DNA from: Botryosphaeria dothidea
Lineage: Eukaryota; Ascomycota; Dothideomycetes; Botryosphaeriales; Botryosphaeriaceae
Direction of reading: 5' to 3'
NCBI GenBank assembly: GCA_011503125.2
Contig: WWBZ02000022.1
Coordinates: forward strand, 2,108,001-2,172,000
DNA: 64,000 nt
The notes below the pieces were generated by a model. It did not search any database and was not told the origin of the DNA. It saw only the letters and a list, made by a program, of their open reading frames with translations. The translations under genes were made by a program, and so were the position numbers. This document shows positions 11,231 through 22,792 of this stretch, piece by piece (position 1 is the first letter of the stretch; every line of letters starts with the position of its first letter).

Positions 11231-11660
11231 GGTGGGAGTCCGAGACTCTGCGGTGGAGTGCAATTAAGAATGGCAAAGCCGGGGTCTATAGGGTCTAGGG
11301 GGAGTCATGAACAGGTGGGGGTGAACGGCAGCGGGAGTGCAGAATGACGAGCAGCGGACGTGCAGGTGAGGCAATCGGCGTTAAGGCCACAAAGGCCGGC
11401 TGCTATCAATCAGTGGAGCACGTGGCGCAGAGTGGCGGCTGCTGTTTCTGGTCGCGATCTTTGGATCTCTGCCGCGTCCAGCCGCGCAAAAAGATGTCAT
11501 TGACATATCACTGACCCTTACACTTTCGCGCTACCACTGTGCCTTCGCTCGCGACCTCCACTACTCCTCCATCTCCAGCATGCGCCCTGCATACCGGTAA
11601 TACATCCAATCTTCGGCTGTTATACTCTTCCAGCGACCCTGGAAGATCGTCTCCGCCGCC
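11231..11660. promoter_or_regulatory. Shared 5' region of F-box gene and MTM1
   Basis: 430 non-coding bases between divergent start codons. A CACGTG E-box-like palindrome is at 11419-11424, a site bound by Cbf1/USF-type bHLH factors in ascomycetes. Binding is inferred only. Confidence 0.45.
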
Positions 11661-13087
11661 ATGGCCGATACCGCAGACGCAGCGGTCACGGCCGCCACTG
11701 GTCAACCTCACGACAGATTACCGCCAAACCATGACTCTACCACCCTGACGAACATGTCCAGCCCTCTTAGCGACAAAGATGATCCCCCAGAGGATGTCTC
11801 CATAACCCAGAAGATGCTGTCGGCCGTGACCGGCAGCATCCTTACCTCGCTTTTAGGTACCTGCTTGTCTCCACCTCCGCCCCCTCACAAGCAACCTTGC
11901 TAACCCACATACAAGCCACCCCGCTCGATGTCGTCCGCGTGCGCCTGCAATCGCAACACCATACCACGCCCACGTCGACCACGACCACGCGCCGAACAAT
12001 CCCTGCTCTCTCCACTTTCCAGCTGCACAACGCTCAATTCACCAATATCCCGTCGAACCTAGGCGTCACGGCCTGCTGTCGCGAAGTCTTCTGGGTCAAC
12101 AACAATGCCCCGTATTGTGTGGCAGGTCCTACCGTAGTGCCGACAATCGCCCCAACAAGCGCTGCTTCATGCGCTGTTGAGGAGACCCAGCGCAAAACCT
12201 TCACGTCAACGTTCGATGGTCTCAGGAAAATTGCGCGCAATGAAGGTGCTCGCACGCTCTGGCGTGGCCTGTCTCCGACTCTGGCTATGGCCGTTCCTGC
12301 AAATGTCATCTACTTTGCTGGCTACGACTGGCTTCGCTACTCGCCAGCCTCGCTTGTGAGGAAAAATTTCTCGGATACATACGCTCCATTGATTGCCGGA
12401 AGCACTGCCCGAGTTCTTGCTGCTATCGCCGTATCTCCAATTGAGATGTTCCGCACGCGCATGCAGGCTACTCACTCTCCTCAGGGCTCGTCCGGCAGCC
12501 ACTTCCGCGACACCCTCAGGGGTATGCGCGATCTGGTGCGGCAGGACGGCTGGACTAGCTTGTGGCGTGGTCTGTGGTTGACATTATGGCGAGATGTCCC
12601 ATTCTCTGCTATCTACTGGTGGGGATATGAAGCTGGACGGAATATCATCACGGACGAACGCGAGCGTCGCCGCGGCCGCGAGCTCGAACGGCGAGGAATT
12701 GGATCCGGCGCAGTTAGACCCCGGAGCCGAAGCCGAAGCGAGGAAAACCATACAGCTACCCTCATCGACAGCTTCGTCGCTGGAGCTTCGTCAGGTGCTG
12801 TGGCAGCCTTCGTGACCACGCCCTTCGATGTTGGAAAGACTAGGCAACAGGTCATCCGTCAGGGTGGCAACACGTCGTCTCAAAGCAGCATTGCCGCGGG
12901 GATTCGGCCCGAGGAACAGTCAATGCCGCGTTTCCTTCTTCACATTTTCCGAGAGCAAGGCTTCCCGGGCCTCTTCCGTGGCTGGGCAGCTCGGTGCCTA
13001 AAGGTCGCACCTGCCTGTGCCATCATGATCTCTAGCTATGAAGTTGGCAAGAAAATGGCTGGAACAGTAAACGAACGGAGGCACTGA
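11661..13087 (+). CDS. MTM1: Mitochondrial carrier, Mtm1/SLC25A39-40 type
   Basis: Inner-membrane mitochondrial carrier. Mtm1 is linked to manganese/iron homeostasis and Sod2 activation, and the human homologues SLC25A39/40 to mitochondrial glutathione import. Exons 11661-11856 and 11916-13087 join in phase 1 to give 455 residues. All three carrier signatures are present: TPLDVVRVRLQ, SPIEMFRTRMQ and TPFDVGKTRQQ, each opening one two-helix repeat. Supporting motifs are GARTLWRGLSPTLAMAVPAN and GFPGLFRGWAARCLKVAP. Between repeat halves one and two are long inserts characteristic of the Mtm1 subfamily (residues about 75-150), containing the cysteine pair TACC. The intron interrupts the first signature just before TPLD. 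Confidence 0.9.
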
Positions 13088-13648
13088 TGCCACAACCCAA
13101 ACACTTGACATGAAGTTTCATGTGTTCAAAAAGCGTACGGAGTTCAGGCGTTCTCGTCCATCTTTCCGCTTGGAAGGATTGATTTGTCTTACGCATAAAA
13201 GAGGCGTTATTGATTTTGCGATAGCCGCTTCCACTCATCATTCATGTGTCGTAGGGGATCTGAGTCGGTGGCATCATTCGGTCGTTCACTATCTGCGCGC
13301 GTGGATACCTTGTAAGCGCCTGGAGGGGTCTGTATAAAGAAGAAAAGCGAGCGTCCGACTTTGTAGTATTAATGTGTCTGACTAGTGGGCTTCTAGAACT
13401 ATAGATTGTAGTAGTATGATCAACTCGCCTCACTACTCTTTTGAGCAATCAATTTGATAGAATTTGTAATTTTGAGGGCCATTTCCTGCATGTTTGTGTC
13501 GTGCTATCGTACGAGCATCAATATGCGAAGTGAATCATGGCACACCTGCGTGTGCTTCTCTTCGTCTCATCATTGGCTAGTCAAGTGAACTTCAAAGATT
13601 TTTACAGTCCTCCATCTTCAGCTCTCGACGTAGTAATGGGAAGTCACA
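13088..13648. other. Convergent intergenic stretch
   Basis: 3'-3' region between MTM1 and RMI1. No coding or structural feature recognised. Confidence 0.4.
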
Positions 13649-14392
13649 TCACCTCTCTTCCATTTTGGCCGCCTCTTTAAGCCTCACCAGTCTCCCCTCT
13701 TTCCACACTTTATCCAGCGCCTCCACCTTCCCGCCCAAACAAGTCGTCGTCCCCGGTTCCAACAACACTACTCCCCTCGCCACGACCGCGTTCCTCAGCA
13801 CCAGCTTCGCGCCAATTCCCGTCTTCTCAACACCCACGCCTGGAACAGGTACCAACTCGAACCCATACACCCTCGTCCCCGCCGCATCCACCAGCAACAG
13901 CTTATGCGGGCCGCTCGGTCCGTCTGTCGCCGCTGCCGTTGTCGTCGCCGTACTCTGCTGCGTCCTGGCACCACCCTCTCCCTCCTCACCGTCGGCGTTG
14001 TCAGCAATCCGAATAATCTCCCTGCCCTTCGTCGTCTCGCCCCTCTCCCGCGCCTCCAGCGCCTCGACCTGGCTCCACCGGCTGCGTCCCACGTCCTCGA
14101 TGTCGAGAACTTGCAACGCCACGGGGCCGGAAACGACCTGCTCTTTGACGGTGCCGTTGGTGACATTTTGTGGGAGGCGATTGGAGGTGGACGAGTGCGC
14201 GAGGCAGACTGTGATTTCAGTCGCGAGGAGGCGGAAGAGGGCGGTTTGCTTGGTTGCGGCGAGGGGCACAGAGCGCCCGCTGTTGCGGAGTGTGGGGATG
14301 AGGGTCTGAGTAAGCCATTGTGGGGAGGGTAGAAGTCCTTTTGATTTGAGATGAGCTGTAAGCTCGGCGGTGAGATTTGCGTTGTTTGACAT
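13649..14392 (-). CDS. RMI1: RecQ-mediated genome instability protein 1 (Rmi1)
   Basis: OB-fold subunit of the Sgs1/BLM-Top3-Rmi1 complex, which dissolves double Holliday junctions. The 247-residue product begins MSNNANLTAELTAHLKSKGL, a short helical segment, followed by PSPQWL. The diagnostic OB-fold strand is VLDIEDVGRSRWSQVEALEA with ERGETTKGREIIR. An acidic, low-complexity insert follows (about residues 135-170), then the conserved LLLVDAAGTRVYGFEL and GAKLVLRNAVVARGVVLLEP. An upstream in-frame ATG may extend it to 14467, but the family begins close to the chosen start. No intron. Its 5' end faces VPS51 across 451 bases. Confidence 0.88.
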   Translation of the reverse strand: MSNNANLTAELTAHLKSKGLLPSPQWLTQTLIPTLRNSGRSVPLAATKQTALFRLLATEITVCLAHSSTSNRLPQNVTNGTVKEQVVSGPVALQVLDIEDVGRSRWSQVEALEARERGETTKGREIIRIADNADGEEGEGGARTQQSTATTTAAATDGPSGPHKLLLVDAAGTRVYGFELVPVPGVGVEKTGIGAKLVLRNAVVARGVVLLEPGTTTCLGGKVEALDKVWKEGRLVRLKEAAKMEER

Positions 14393-14843
14393 GGGTGATA
14401 TGTATTCTTTGTAGAGAGAAGGTTTGTCGCGAGTTTCGCGGTCAAATATTGAAGTGGCAAAGGCCAATTTATGCTGCGTTCAGCTCGGTTCACGCGCTCT
14501 TGGGAATTGTCGCGTGAGAACGCGTGTAAAATGCCGGAATTCGTTGGTGGTCATGGTTTAACGTGAAGGAGGTGGGTTGGAGTTTCTGACGTCGGATTTA
14601 AGAGCTGTGCATGATTCATGCAGCTTTCCTCAGCCCTACGGGTGATCCCTGTCGCGTTTCCCCCGGCTTCCAACAAGGTAACCACCTTTCATTTCCAGCC
14701 AACTCTCACGCCTCCACTCGAATCCTTCCCCCAACCTCGGTTCCATCTCGCAGCGCCATTGCTACCTTATTTCTCGGAGGCGCACATCGTATCAAAAGAA
14801 GTAAGGCCCTTTCGTGAACGACCGCCCGATCATCGGACCCAAG
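14393..14843. promoter_or_regulatory. Shared 5' region of RMI1 and VPS51
   Basis: Divergent intergenic interval of 451 bases. It contains the half-palindrome TGACGTC near 14588. The VPS51-proximal part is C/T rich. Confidence 0.4.
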
Positions 14844-15800
14844 ATGTCGACCATCGCCTCCCCCCGCCCCTCCAGCTCCATCCGCTCGCCCTCGTCCACG
14901 CGCACCTCCCTAGATGTGCCGACATCATCCTCGCTCGCACGTTCAAGTAGCAAGACACGGCGCAACCGCGACCGTTCCGCATTACGCGACTACTACAATC
15001 TAAAATCGCCGACTGTCGGGCCCACCAGCGCGCCTGCGGGGGATCACCATGGGCTCGGGATAGAGGCTGTCAAGGAGGAGGAGGCTGTGAGCGAGCTGGA
15101 TAAGGAGGGCTTCAATGCGGAGCGCTACGTGAAGGAGACTCTAGAAAGGGAGGGGCTCGAGGGGGTATTGAGGGTGGAGAGCGGGTTGGTGAGCCGTAAG
15201 TGCTCTGGTTCAGGTGAACAGGATAAGAGACTAAATCGCGGCTGTAGAGATCAAGGGTTTGGATGGCGAGCGCAAAGCGCTGGTCTACGATAATTACTCC
15301 AAATTGATCGCAGCGACGGATACGATCAGGAAGGTATGTTTTCTTCCCACATTGGCCTCGAGAGCTCGAGCAGGGGACAGTGAGCTGACAGAGTGGCTTA
15401 GATGCGAACAAATATGGACCCGCTCACACCTGCCACATCGACACTCTCCCCCGCTATCTCTCATATTGCCGAAACCGCAGCCGCCCTGTCGGCCTCTATC
15501 ACCGAGCACGCAATGCCCAAGTCCCGCAGCAGCTCTCCGTTATCAGCCGATGGTGGCAATAAGAAAATTGATGAGAAGGAGAGGCAACGGCAGACGGTGC
15601 GCTGGGTGTTGGATGCACCGAGAAGATTGCGGGCAAAGACCGCGGATGGAAAGGTTGATGAGGCCAAGAAGGATTGGGAGGAGATCAAAGGCTTGTTGGA
15701 GAAATGGGATGGTGTGAAGGGTGTTGAAGAGGTCAGAATTGCTTGTGAGGAAGCCCTAATTGTAAGGGGGGATTCCGGAGAGGAAGAGAAGAATGATTGA
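14844..15800 (+). CDS. VPS51: Vps51/Vps67 domain protein, GARP tethering complex subunit
   Basis: Likely Vps51, which links the GARP complex to the t-SNARE Tlg1 for endosome-to-Golgi transport. Three exons, 14844-15195, 15248-15333 and 15402-15800, give 278 residues with phase kept. After a Ser/Thr-rich, basic N-terminus come RSALRDYYNLKS (the conserved LRDYY motif) and GFNAERYVKETL. The helical core continues GERKALVYDNYSKLIAATDT and IRKMRTNMDPLTPATSTL. The C-terminal coiled region is QTVRWVLDAPRRLRAKTADG. The start used is MSTIASPRPSSS; an upstream frame extension has no ATG. Length suits the short fungal Vps51. Confidence 0.85.
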
Positions 15801-16376
15801 AAGATTGCATGACCTTCAAGGATAAAAGACAACCCAAGCGCATCCAGGGAATCACTTCGGCCGCTTGGCCAGACTACCTCGTTTCACACGCTAGTGTAAC
15901 CCGCGCAGACATGTAGGAGAGGTATCAGCGAGGATTCGGCTATGAAAATCAAGTCGAGAAACGAGAGACAGCGGGCTTGGTCTGCCTGTTGCGTTTGGGC
16001 CACGCTGCAGCGTCTTTTCTACATCGACATTGTATCACTCTGTATATAATCGACGAGAAAGAAAGCTCCCAGCTTCGTGTGTATGACCCACCCACTTCAA
16101 GATTTCTTCTGGCCAGACGTGGGTCTGAGTTCCGCGGACATTGTACGACCATCATTTGGCTGTCGTACATTAACTATTAAAGACCCTAGAGCCACATTCT
16201 ATCTTCTATATTCAACACACCGCATCTTAGTACAGCGAAATGAAGAAGCGTGACAACCCTCAATCTGTTTTCCTTCCCAATGGATCCCGTATCCACCAGC
16301 CAAGCCAGCGCCAAAAAGCCCCAAACCAAAAGGCCAAATCCAATAACCAAGCATCCCTTCCAAATAGGAAACCCCT
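15801..16376. other. Convergent intergenic stretch
   Basis: 3'-3' region between VPS51 and the MFS transporter; nothing recognised. Confidence 0.4.
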
Positions 16377-18501
16377 TCACCCAACAGCCAAGCCCATCGT
16401 CAAAGCAACGCCCACCCCCAAAAACCCCGCAATCCCCCAGAACACCAACTCCGGCCACCCCACGGCAACCGTCGCCCCGTATACCACGTTCACCATCGCA
16501 GGCGCGATGATCCTGACCACCGACTGAAGGATCCCCAACCCCGCCATAAGCTCGCCAACCCTCGAACTCGTCTGCCCCTCTCGCGCCGCTCTTCTTCCTG
16601 CACTGGTGGCGGTGGCATTGGGATTGGACGGCTGCACGCACTTCGTCAGCGCGGCTTCGCTGGTCGACAGGCCGATGGCGCCGAAGGCCGCGGCGGCGCC
16701 GCACAGAGTGAAAAGGACGCCGTTGGGCGAGGCAGCGTAGCCGACGTAGCCGAAGATGTCGAAGAGGAGGGAGGTCAGGATGAGGGTACGGTCGAGGGGG
16801 TCGAGAAGGAGGAGGTTGTGGGCTGTGCTGCTTGTCCCGGGACCGGTGGTGGGACTGTCGGTGCGGTCAAGGAAAGGGGTGGTTTGATTTGTTGGGGTCG
16901 TTGGGGAAGTGAGGGAATCGATGTCGGGGAAGGAAGAGGGGTCGAGGAGTGTTCCTGGGGTGGTGGTGTTTGCGGCTTCGGGAGGCGCGACGGGTACAGC
17001 GTGGTAATCACTGGGGGAGTTGTCGGCTGAAGTGTTGAATTTCGGTTTGCGGCGTTGAAAGAGGAAAATGAGGATGGGGATGCCTAGTGTGGAGACGGCA
17101 GCGCGGAATCCGTTGACGACGGACATGAACATGTTGTTTTCGACATTACCCCATTTAAATACGACCTGTGGTGGATGAGCTTGTCAGCATGAATCCGTCC
17201 TTTGACTCGTTCAAACGTACCTGTGGATACAAAATCAAGACGTCGGAGTTTGATACAGCACCGGCATAACAAATGATGTTGATGGCAAGCAGCAGTATCA
17301 CGTTGCGCCGCATAGGTAGACTAGTCGGTGATCCGGGTGGGACAAGTCTATCCAGCCACTTTACGGGATTTAACTTGCTCAGCTTAACCACAATGGCATC
17401 AACCCCCTTTGCTGGCTTCCTAATCCGTTGCCATCTTGTGGAAGAATGCGCAAAAGCGCTTCTGAGCCCTTTGCGTGCCTGAGGCAAGCTCTCGACAACA
17501 CAAGTCATGAGGTATATAATGGAGATAACGCGCATGGTCTGTAAGACTATCAGCAAACACAGTGATCAATGGGCCAGAGCAACTCACAAGTCCGATATAG
17601 AAGACAAGAAGAGGTGACTCTTGTCCGCTACCCGCAACAATGGCACTGGATAATGCAGGACCGGCTGCAATCCCAATGAACATGGAGCCGTGAATCCTCC
17701 CTAAGACGAGAATCAGTAAAACCCATTCACTACTGTTCATAGCCGTCTTCTCCGACTTACCAACTTGAACGTTCCTCTTCTCTTCATCGACGCAATCACT
17801 AATATACGCAGACGCCATCGCCATGACCACGGTATAACTCCCACTGTTCCAACAGATCAACACCATCACCCCCAAACCAAACACAGGCAAACGAAAACTC
17901 ACCTCAGCCCATCGAGCGTATACGCCACGAACAACCACTTGAAACTCGTCCCATCCGGCGCCCGCGCCAGCGCCACCAACACAACCTCGACCGCCATCAA
18001 CACGACGGCCGCGTACGCTATCACCTTAATTCGGCCAATCCGATCGCTCAATGCACTCAGAAACGCCGACATGCCCATCGACAGCACGCCGCTGACAGCG
18101 CTGCCAGCCGACTGCACCATCGCGGTGTGCGACGACACCTCTTGGACCTGGCATTGAGGGTTGAAGCCGCCGACGACGACTTTCGGCGCGTCGGCAGGCA
18201 GGCTTTCGCGGCAGATGAGCGAGACGATCAGGTTGATGCGGGGCACGAGGGAGATGCCGAAGGCCAGCGAGTTGATGAGGAAGAACAGAGTCAGCCAGAT
18301 GACGCGGGGCTTCCGTCTCTTTTGCTGGTCCGGATAGGACGGGACGGCGTCATCATCGTCGTGCGGGCCATCGGATGGGAGGAATGGCTCGGCTTCAAGG
18401 GCACCGAGCTCTATCGCGTCGCTGTCGAAGGAGTCTCGCCTGTTGCCGGTGCTGCCGGGACGGTGGTTGGAGTCTTGGTTGATGGATCCTTGTACGGCCA
18501 T
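16377..18501 (-). CDS. Major facilitator superfamily transporter (TetA-like fungal group)
   Basis: Membrane transporter with about 12 predicted helices; substrate unknown. Five exons, 18501-17903, 17843-17761, 17700-17588, 17538-17221 and 17165-16377, keep phase and give 633 residues. The chosen ATG has a perfect GCCGCCATGG context; the open frame upstream of it has no ATG. Helix 1 is VIWLTLFFLINSLAFGISLV. The MFS motif-A loop is FLSALSDRIGRIKVIAYAAV. A long hydrophilic central insert (about residues 420-500) is Pro/Ser/Thr-rich. The last helices are in ELVFWGIAGFLGVGVALTMG. Architecture resembles fungal MFS proteins related to yeast YCR023C. Exons 2 and 3 are only 83 and 113 bases. Confidence 0.88.
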
Positions 18502-19141
18502 GGCGGCATGCTCTTTTCCTCCTTTATCCCAAGCTCTTGTCACAAAAGGGATGGCACTTGGTTGACGTGCCCGTTCGTTTTGATCCCTCAATCGCCTGGC
18601 AAACTCATTGCGGTCGACGACAAATTGCTTTTTTTCTTCTTGTGGAGAGTTAACGTTCAAATGTGTGAGTTGGCATTAGGTTCAGGCGCACTGCGGAAGA
18701 GGTTTAAACTGAACTCGGTTTCTGTTATCTGATCCGGCGCGAGTCAGCTTTGGCTCCGTGGCCTGTTGTGCCATACCCTTTCGGGTATGTCATTAGTCGG
18801 ACCTCCGTTGCTTGGGGCGCGAAGATAGAATAAATGGTTCATGTAATGATCCATATGGATGCTAAAGTCTTGTAAAATTACATTGCACTCTTCTGTATCT
18901 GATCGTCGCATATGCGAGCGAAAATTATGTTTAGTATGCACAGTTCACGGGTCAATAAATAGACTCAACGCATTGCAGCTATAATCGCTGCTTTGATACT
19001 CTCTTATTATCAAACAAGCTACCTGTCTGGCTTCGCCATTGAACGCCCTCGCCAATGCAAAGTAATGCCATAAATGCATCCTCCAACCCTTTTTTGCAAT
19101 AGGTAAACCCAGTAATAAGCAAGCCGTCGCCATCCGTCCTT
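18502..19141. other. Intergenic stretch 5' of MFS gene and 3' of RRP6
   Basis: An open frame without ATG continues from the MFS gene to about 18660 and is judged 5' leader. The rest shows nothing. Confidence 0.4.
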
Positions 19142-21687
19142 TTACTTCTTGAATGTTGCGCTCTTCCCCGCTCTCTCCTTCTGCACCTTTCCGAGTCCCT
19201 TTGGTGCATCCGCCGCCCTTGCATATGGGTTGAACTCCCTATTACCCTTCTTACCCTTCTTACCCTTCTTCTCCGGTTTGCTCGGGGTGGCGTTGAGAAC
19301 AGACGGTGCAGATGCATAGTCAAAAGGTTCCTCCTCAGCTTTGTCCTCGGTATCCTCGCCTGTGTCAGCGGAACCGTTTCCTTGCTGAGCCTGCTTCTTC
19401 TTCTGTCTCTTCTGCTCCCTCTTTGCCTTCTTGGCTGCTTTCTTTGCCGTCTTCCTATCCTCCACTTCATCAGGCAAAGCCACCACATCCTCCTGTATTT
19501 CCATGTCATTATCGCTCTCCGCTCCGCTACGAGGTGTCGCTTCTTGAGACGTTTCCGCTGACTCTCCTGCTGCATCCGCGGCAGCCAAGTCCGCAAGCTT
19601 GCGTTTCCGGCCTCCAAGTTGCTTGATGACGAACACCCCGTCATCTTCATCTTTCTTCGGCCGATCTTCTGCCCTGATGTACGCATGTTCTGCACGAGCC
19701 GCGGGATCGATATGCTTCTCCTCCTCCTCCTTTGCACTAGCTGCATCGGCCGGGTCTGCGAAAATCTCCGCAGTGAGCTGAGGCAACGGCACAGCCAAGC
19801 GAATGCTCTCGGTAGCGGCAAAACGGCGTTGCTGCCAGAGACTGCATGGGAAAGCCTTGCCCCAGAACGATGACTGCTCGCTGCGAATGAGGGAAGTGTC
19901 GCTCACCACAGGCCTAGCCAATTCCCTGAAGGCAGTCGACTGTGCAACAGAGGTTGTTGGTGCAGTCGTTGGTAGCGCAACCTGCGACTTTGCGAATACC
20001 TCCCACATTTCCGGGCCATCTGCCCCCGCCTCCTTGGCTCGTACAATCGTGCCCACCAGCTCGTCGGCGCGCAAGCGAACGATAGGAGAGATAGGTTGTG
20101 CGACATTGAACAAAGCAGCCTTGTCTAGCGGCATGGAACGTGCAACACTGAACAAGGCGTGGTTGGCCATGATGTAATTCACACTTTCGTCTTGCTGCCT
20201 TGCAACGGTGTCTCGCCATTGATGAACTGCCTTGAATACCGAGAATTGTTCTTTGTTGAAGGCATTTGGATTTCGGTAAAGGGCCTTGTACCAGCCCATC
20301 GGGCCACTGCCTTCCTTCGCGTCGTATATGGGATTCTCGTAGGTTTGCAATGCCGTCTCCTTCGACTTTTCCAAAACTCTGAGAATGCGGTCCTGTTCAG
20401 GATCATCGAAGCTCGACTTATCGACCAGCTCATTGCGCATGTTGTCATAAATGTAGAGAAGGAAGTGGGTATCGGATCGAGCGTAATCGAAAAGCTCTTG
20501 AGGAAGCGGTCGAATACGCCAATCGGCCATCTGATACTGCTTCTGCGCATTGAAGTTGACGAACTTTTGCAGCAAGAAAGCCAGGCTACCTCCAGAGTAC
20601 CCTAACGCCCTGGAGGCGTGGTGCGTGTCGAATAGACCGACTAGATAGAGTCCCAAGTCCCGTTGCAGCCAGATGGCATCCATATAGGCACCGTGCAGGA
20701 CCTTCAGAATGCTAGGATCGGCAAAAACCTCGTTTAGGCACTGCAGCCTTCTTCGCCATGGCTTAAGAGTGTCGACTATCCAGTCTTTGTTGCGGGTGCT
20801 TATTTGCATCAACGAGACTATGCCGATGTAGGTGCGGGTATCGTGGTGCTCCAGATCAATGGCGATCTCCTTGGCTGTCTTGAGCTCTGCCATCATCTCC
20901 TCAAGCGCATCGGAGGTATCAACAAATATAGCCGTTGTACTCTCGAATGGCAAGTACGGAATTGGGTCGGCCTTCGTGTATACGGAGGAGGGATACTGGT
21001 AGTCTTCAATCTCTTTTTGGTATGGGTGTTGGTAGCTGTCAAACTGTTAGCTCGCACTTTTTCCCAACAAAGATTCACCACTGACTGTTGAGTTCCATCC
21101 TCATCCGCGTAGGTGTTCAAGCTTTGTTCGAGGGGGACGGTCGCGTGAGGCTTCGAGGTAATTAAGGGTTTCCACGGGCCGCTCTCATCGTTTTTCGGCA
21201 CATGCTCAAATAAGGCTTGAGGCTTTGGCAGATCCTGGTTTCTGAAGTTGTTACCACCTCTTGGCTTGGGGGCAGGCACAGGCGACTGTCCAGTGTCAGC
21301 AATGTTTCGGCAATGATGCTTTGTTCCATGTCATACCTGCTCCTTGTTCGGAGTAAGGCGCTTGACGATGCCGGTAAATTCGTCCAGGCTGGTGTCGGCG
21401 CGCTCAAGCAGGCTGTCGACGACATCAACGACGGCCCTCCAATTGGCGTCGACGGCGTCTTGGTCTTCGAGCTTGGGACCTACAACTTCCGAACCCGCAG
21501 CCGCAGAGCCCAGAAGGCGCTCCGCCAGCGAGAGAAGACGCGCATTCTGGCGGTCGAGAGCAGTACCCAGCGTCGGATCCAGGGAACGGTGGAAGCCCAA
21601 GTCTTCGGCGCAGAGGGCGGTCGCGCTGCGCGTCGTCTGTACGAGGGCGTCCTGAACCGTTTTCTGAAAGGCCTGGAAGTCGTTCAT
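19142..21687 (-). CDS. RRP6: Exosome exonuclease Rrp6 (EXOSC10/PM-Scl100)
   Basis: Nuclear 3'-5' exoribonuclease associated with the exosome; it processes rRNA and snoRNA and degrades aberrant RNAs. Exons 21687-21337, 21285-21086 and 21035-19142 give 814 residues. The N-terminal PMC2NT domain (about 1-110) includes ALCAEDLGFHRSLDPTLG. The DEDD-Y nuclease domain is at about 235-430: AIDLEHHD supplies Asp/Glu, YMDAIWLQRDLG an Asp, and DYARSDTHFLLYIYD the Tyr and final Asp. An HRDC domain follows (FKAVHQWRDTVARQQDESVN). The C-terminal tail is lysine-rich and ends GKVQKERAGKSATFKK, containing three GKK repeats. Start: first ATG, directly before the conserved N-terminus. It shares only 257 bases of 5' region with MDM35. 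Confidence 0.95.
19242..19268. repeat. Three perfect 9-base repeats inside RRP6
   Basis: TTACCCTTC occurs three times in tandem and encodes the GKK repeats in the basic Rrp6 tail. Length variation here would keep the frame. Confidence 0.8.
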
Positions 21688-21944
21688 AGTGCGCGGATCC
21701 AAGTTGAAGGGCAGCGACACTTAGCAGCTCATCTGCGAGCTCATTCCAGTAGCGAGGTGGAAGGGGTGGGATTCGCGTTTCCGGTCGCGTCAGTTGGAGA
21801 CGGTGGTGTTGCGGCGAACTTTTGTTCGGCGCATTGAAGTTTCTTGGCCGGGGGACTTTCGTTCCTTATCGATAAGCCTCCTCCATCAACTGCCTTTCCG
21901 GCCGGAACCACGACCGCTGCTCTTCTCACCTCGCCACGCTCAAC
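21688..21944. promoter_or_regulatory. Short bidirectional 5' region of RRP6 and MDM35
   Basis: Only 257 bases separate the two divergent start codons, so both promoters and both leaders must lie here. No specific site assigned. Confidence 0.5.
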
Positions 21945-22344
21945 ATGTCCGCCTCACTCGCGCCAGAATGCAACGAAGTCAAGGAGTACGTCCACTTGTC
22001 TCATCAGTTCTGTTGCTTCTAATAACAACAGGCGTTATGACACCTGCTTCCTTAAGTGGTACAGTGAGAGTGAGATTCCCTGCACCTGATCCGCCCGCCA
22101 CCGCTGACCCATCAAAGAATTCCTTCGCGGCAATGCTACAACAGACGAATGCGAACCTCTATTCAAGCAGTACAAGCAATGCATTAGCGTTTGACATCCA
22201 CAGCACGCTGCGCAAAATCTCTCTAACTTCTTGCAGAAAGCTCTGAAGGAACGTGGTGTCGACACTATGCTCGAAGAAGCTCGCGAAAGCAACAGAGAAA
22301 ACGATGCCGAGCACATGAGAAGAACCTGTAGGTTTCTTGGTTGA
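21945..22344 (+). CDS. MDM35: Mdm35/TRIAP1-type twin CX9C mitochondrial intermembrane-space protein
   Basis: Small chaperone that binds Ups1/Ups2 (PRELI family) proteins for phospholipid transfer between mitochondrial membranes. Four small exons, 21945-21985, 22032-22069, 22118-22188 and 22237-22344, give about 85 residues. The protein starts MSASLAPECNEVKERYDTC, with the first CX9C pair in ECNEVKERYDTC and FLKWYSEKFLRG after it. The second pair lies in ECEPLFKQYKQC. The helical end is ALKERGVDTMLEEARES. The third intron uses a weaker GTTTGA donor. Downstream of RRT the frame either reads CRFLG and stops at 22344, or a GTAGGT donor there joins to an acceptor near 22380 and creates a stop codon at the junction; both leave the core unchanged. 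The frame is too broken to appear as one ORF. Confidence 0.9.
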
Positions 22345-22792
22345 CTCGTTATGTCTTCTTTTTTGACTTAATCTACAGAACATTGCTATAATGTATGCAT
22401 ATACGACGGCGCAAAAGGGATTGGACTTTACAAAATTATCGTTGTTTGTCTCATCTCGGCTTCTGATTCATCAATTCTCATCTTATTCAAATAAGCTCTT
22501 CGGTATGCAATGGCCTTCGACCTTCAGATTGTTGCAACCGATCTCTGCCCATGATACAATATCAGCAACACTTTTAGGGGGTCCCCTGCTTATCCACCTC
22601 CTCGTCCACAGATTACCCTCATCACCGTGAATGGTTTTGCCAAATGAGGCCCAATTCAGATATCGAATGTCAGCTATGACTTTTCCACCCGTGTCAGCAC
22701 CGCAGCCAGCTAGCTCGACCTCTCAGACCGGCCAGACTATCTAGTTTTCACTCATTGTTTAATAGAACTGACATTCTTCGGAGAGTGCCTTT
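22345..22792. other. Convergent intergenic stretch
   Basis: 3'-3' region between MDM35 and the hydrolase gene; no feature recognised beyond the possible alternative last exon of MDM35 near 22380. Confidence 0.4.

Noticed and set aside
13665..14493. Long open frames on both strands over the RMI1 gene
   Set aside because: GC-rich coding sequence gives shadow frames; only the minus-strand frame with the RMI1 OB-fold motif is real.
18502..18660. N-terminal extension of the MFS transporter by 53 residues
   Set aside because: The extended frame starts at TTG, has no ATG, and the internal ATG at 18501 has a near-perfect initiation context.
19242..19268. Telomere-like repeat (CCCTT units)
   Set aside because: The unit is 9 bases, not the 6-base telomere repeat, and it encodes lysine/glycine in the Rrp6 tail.
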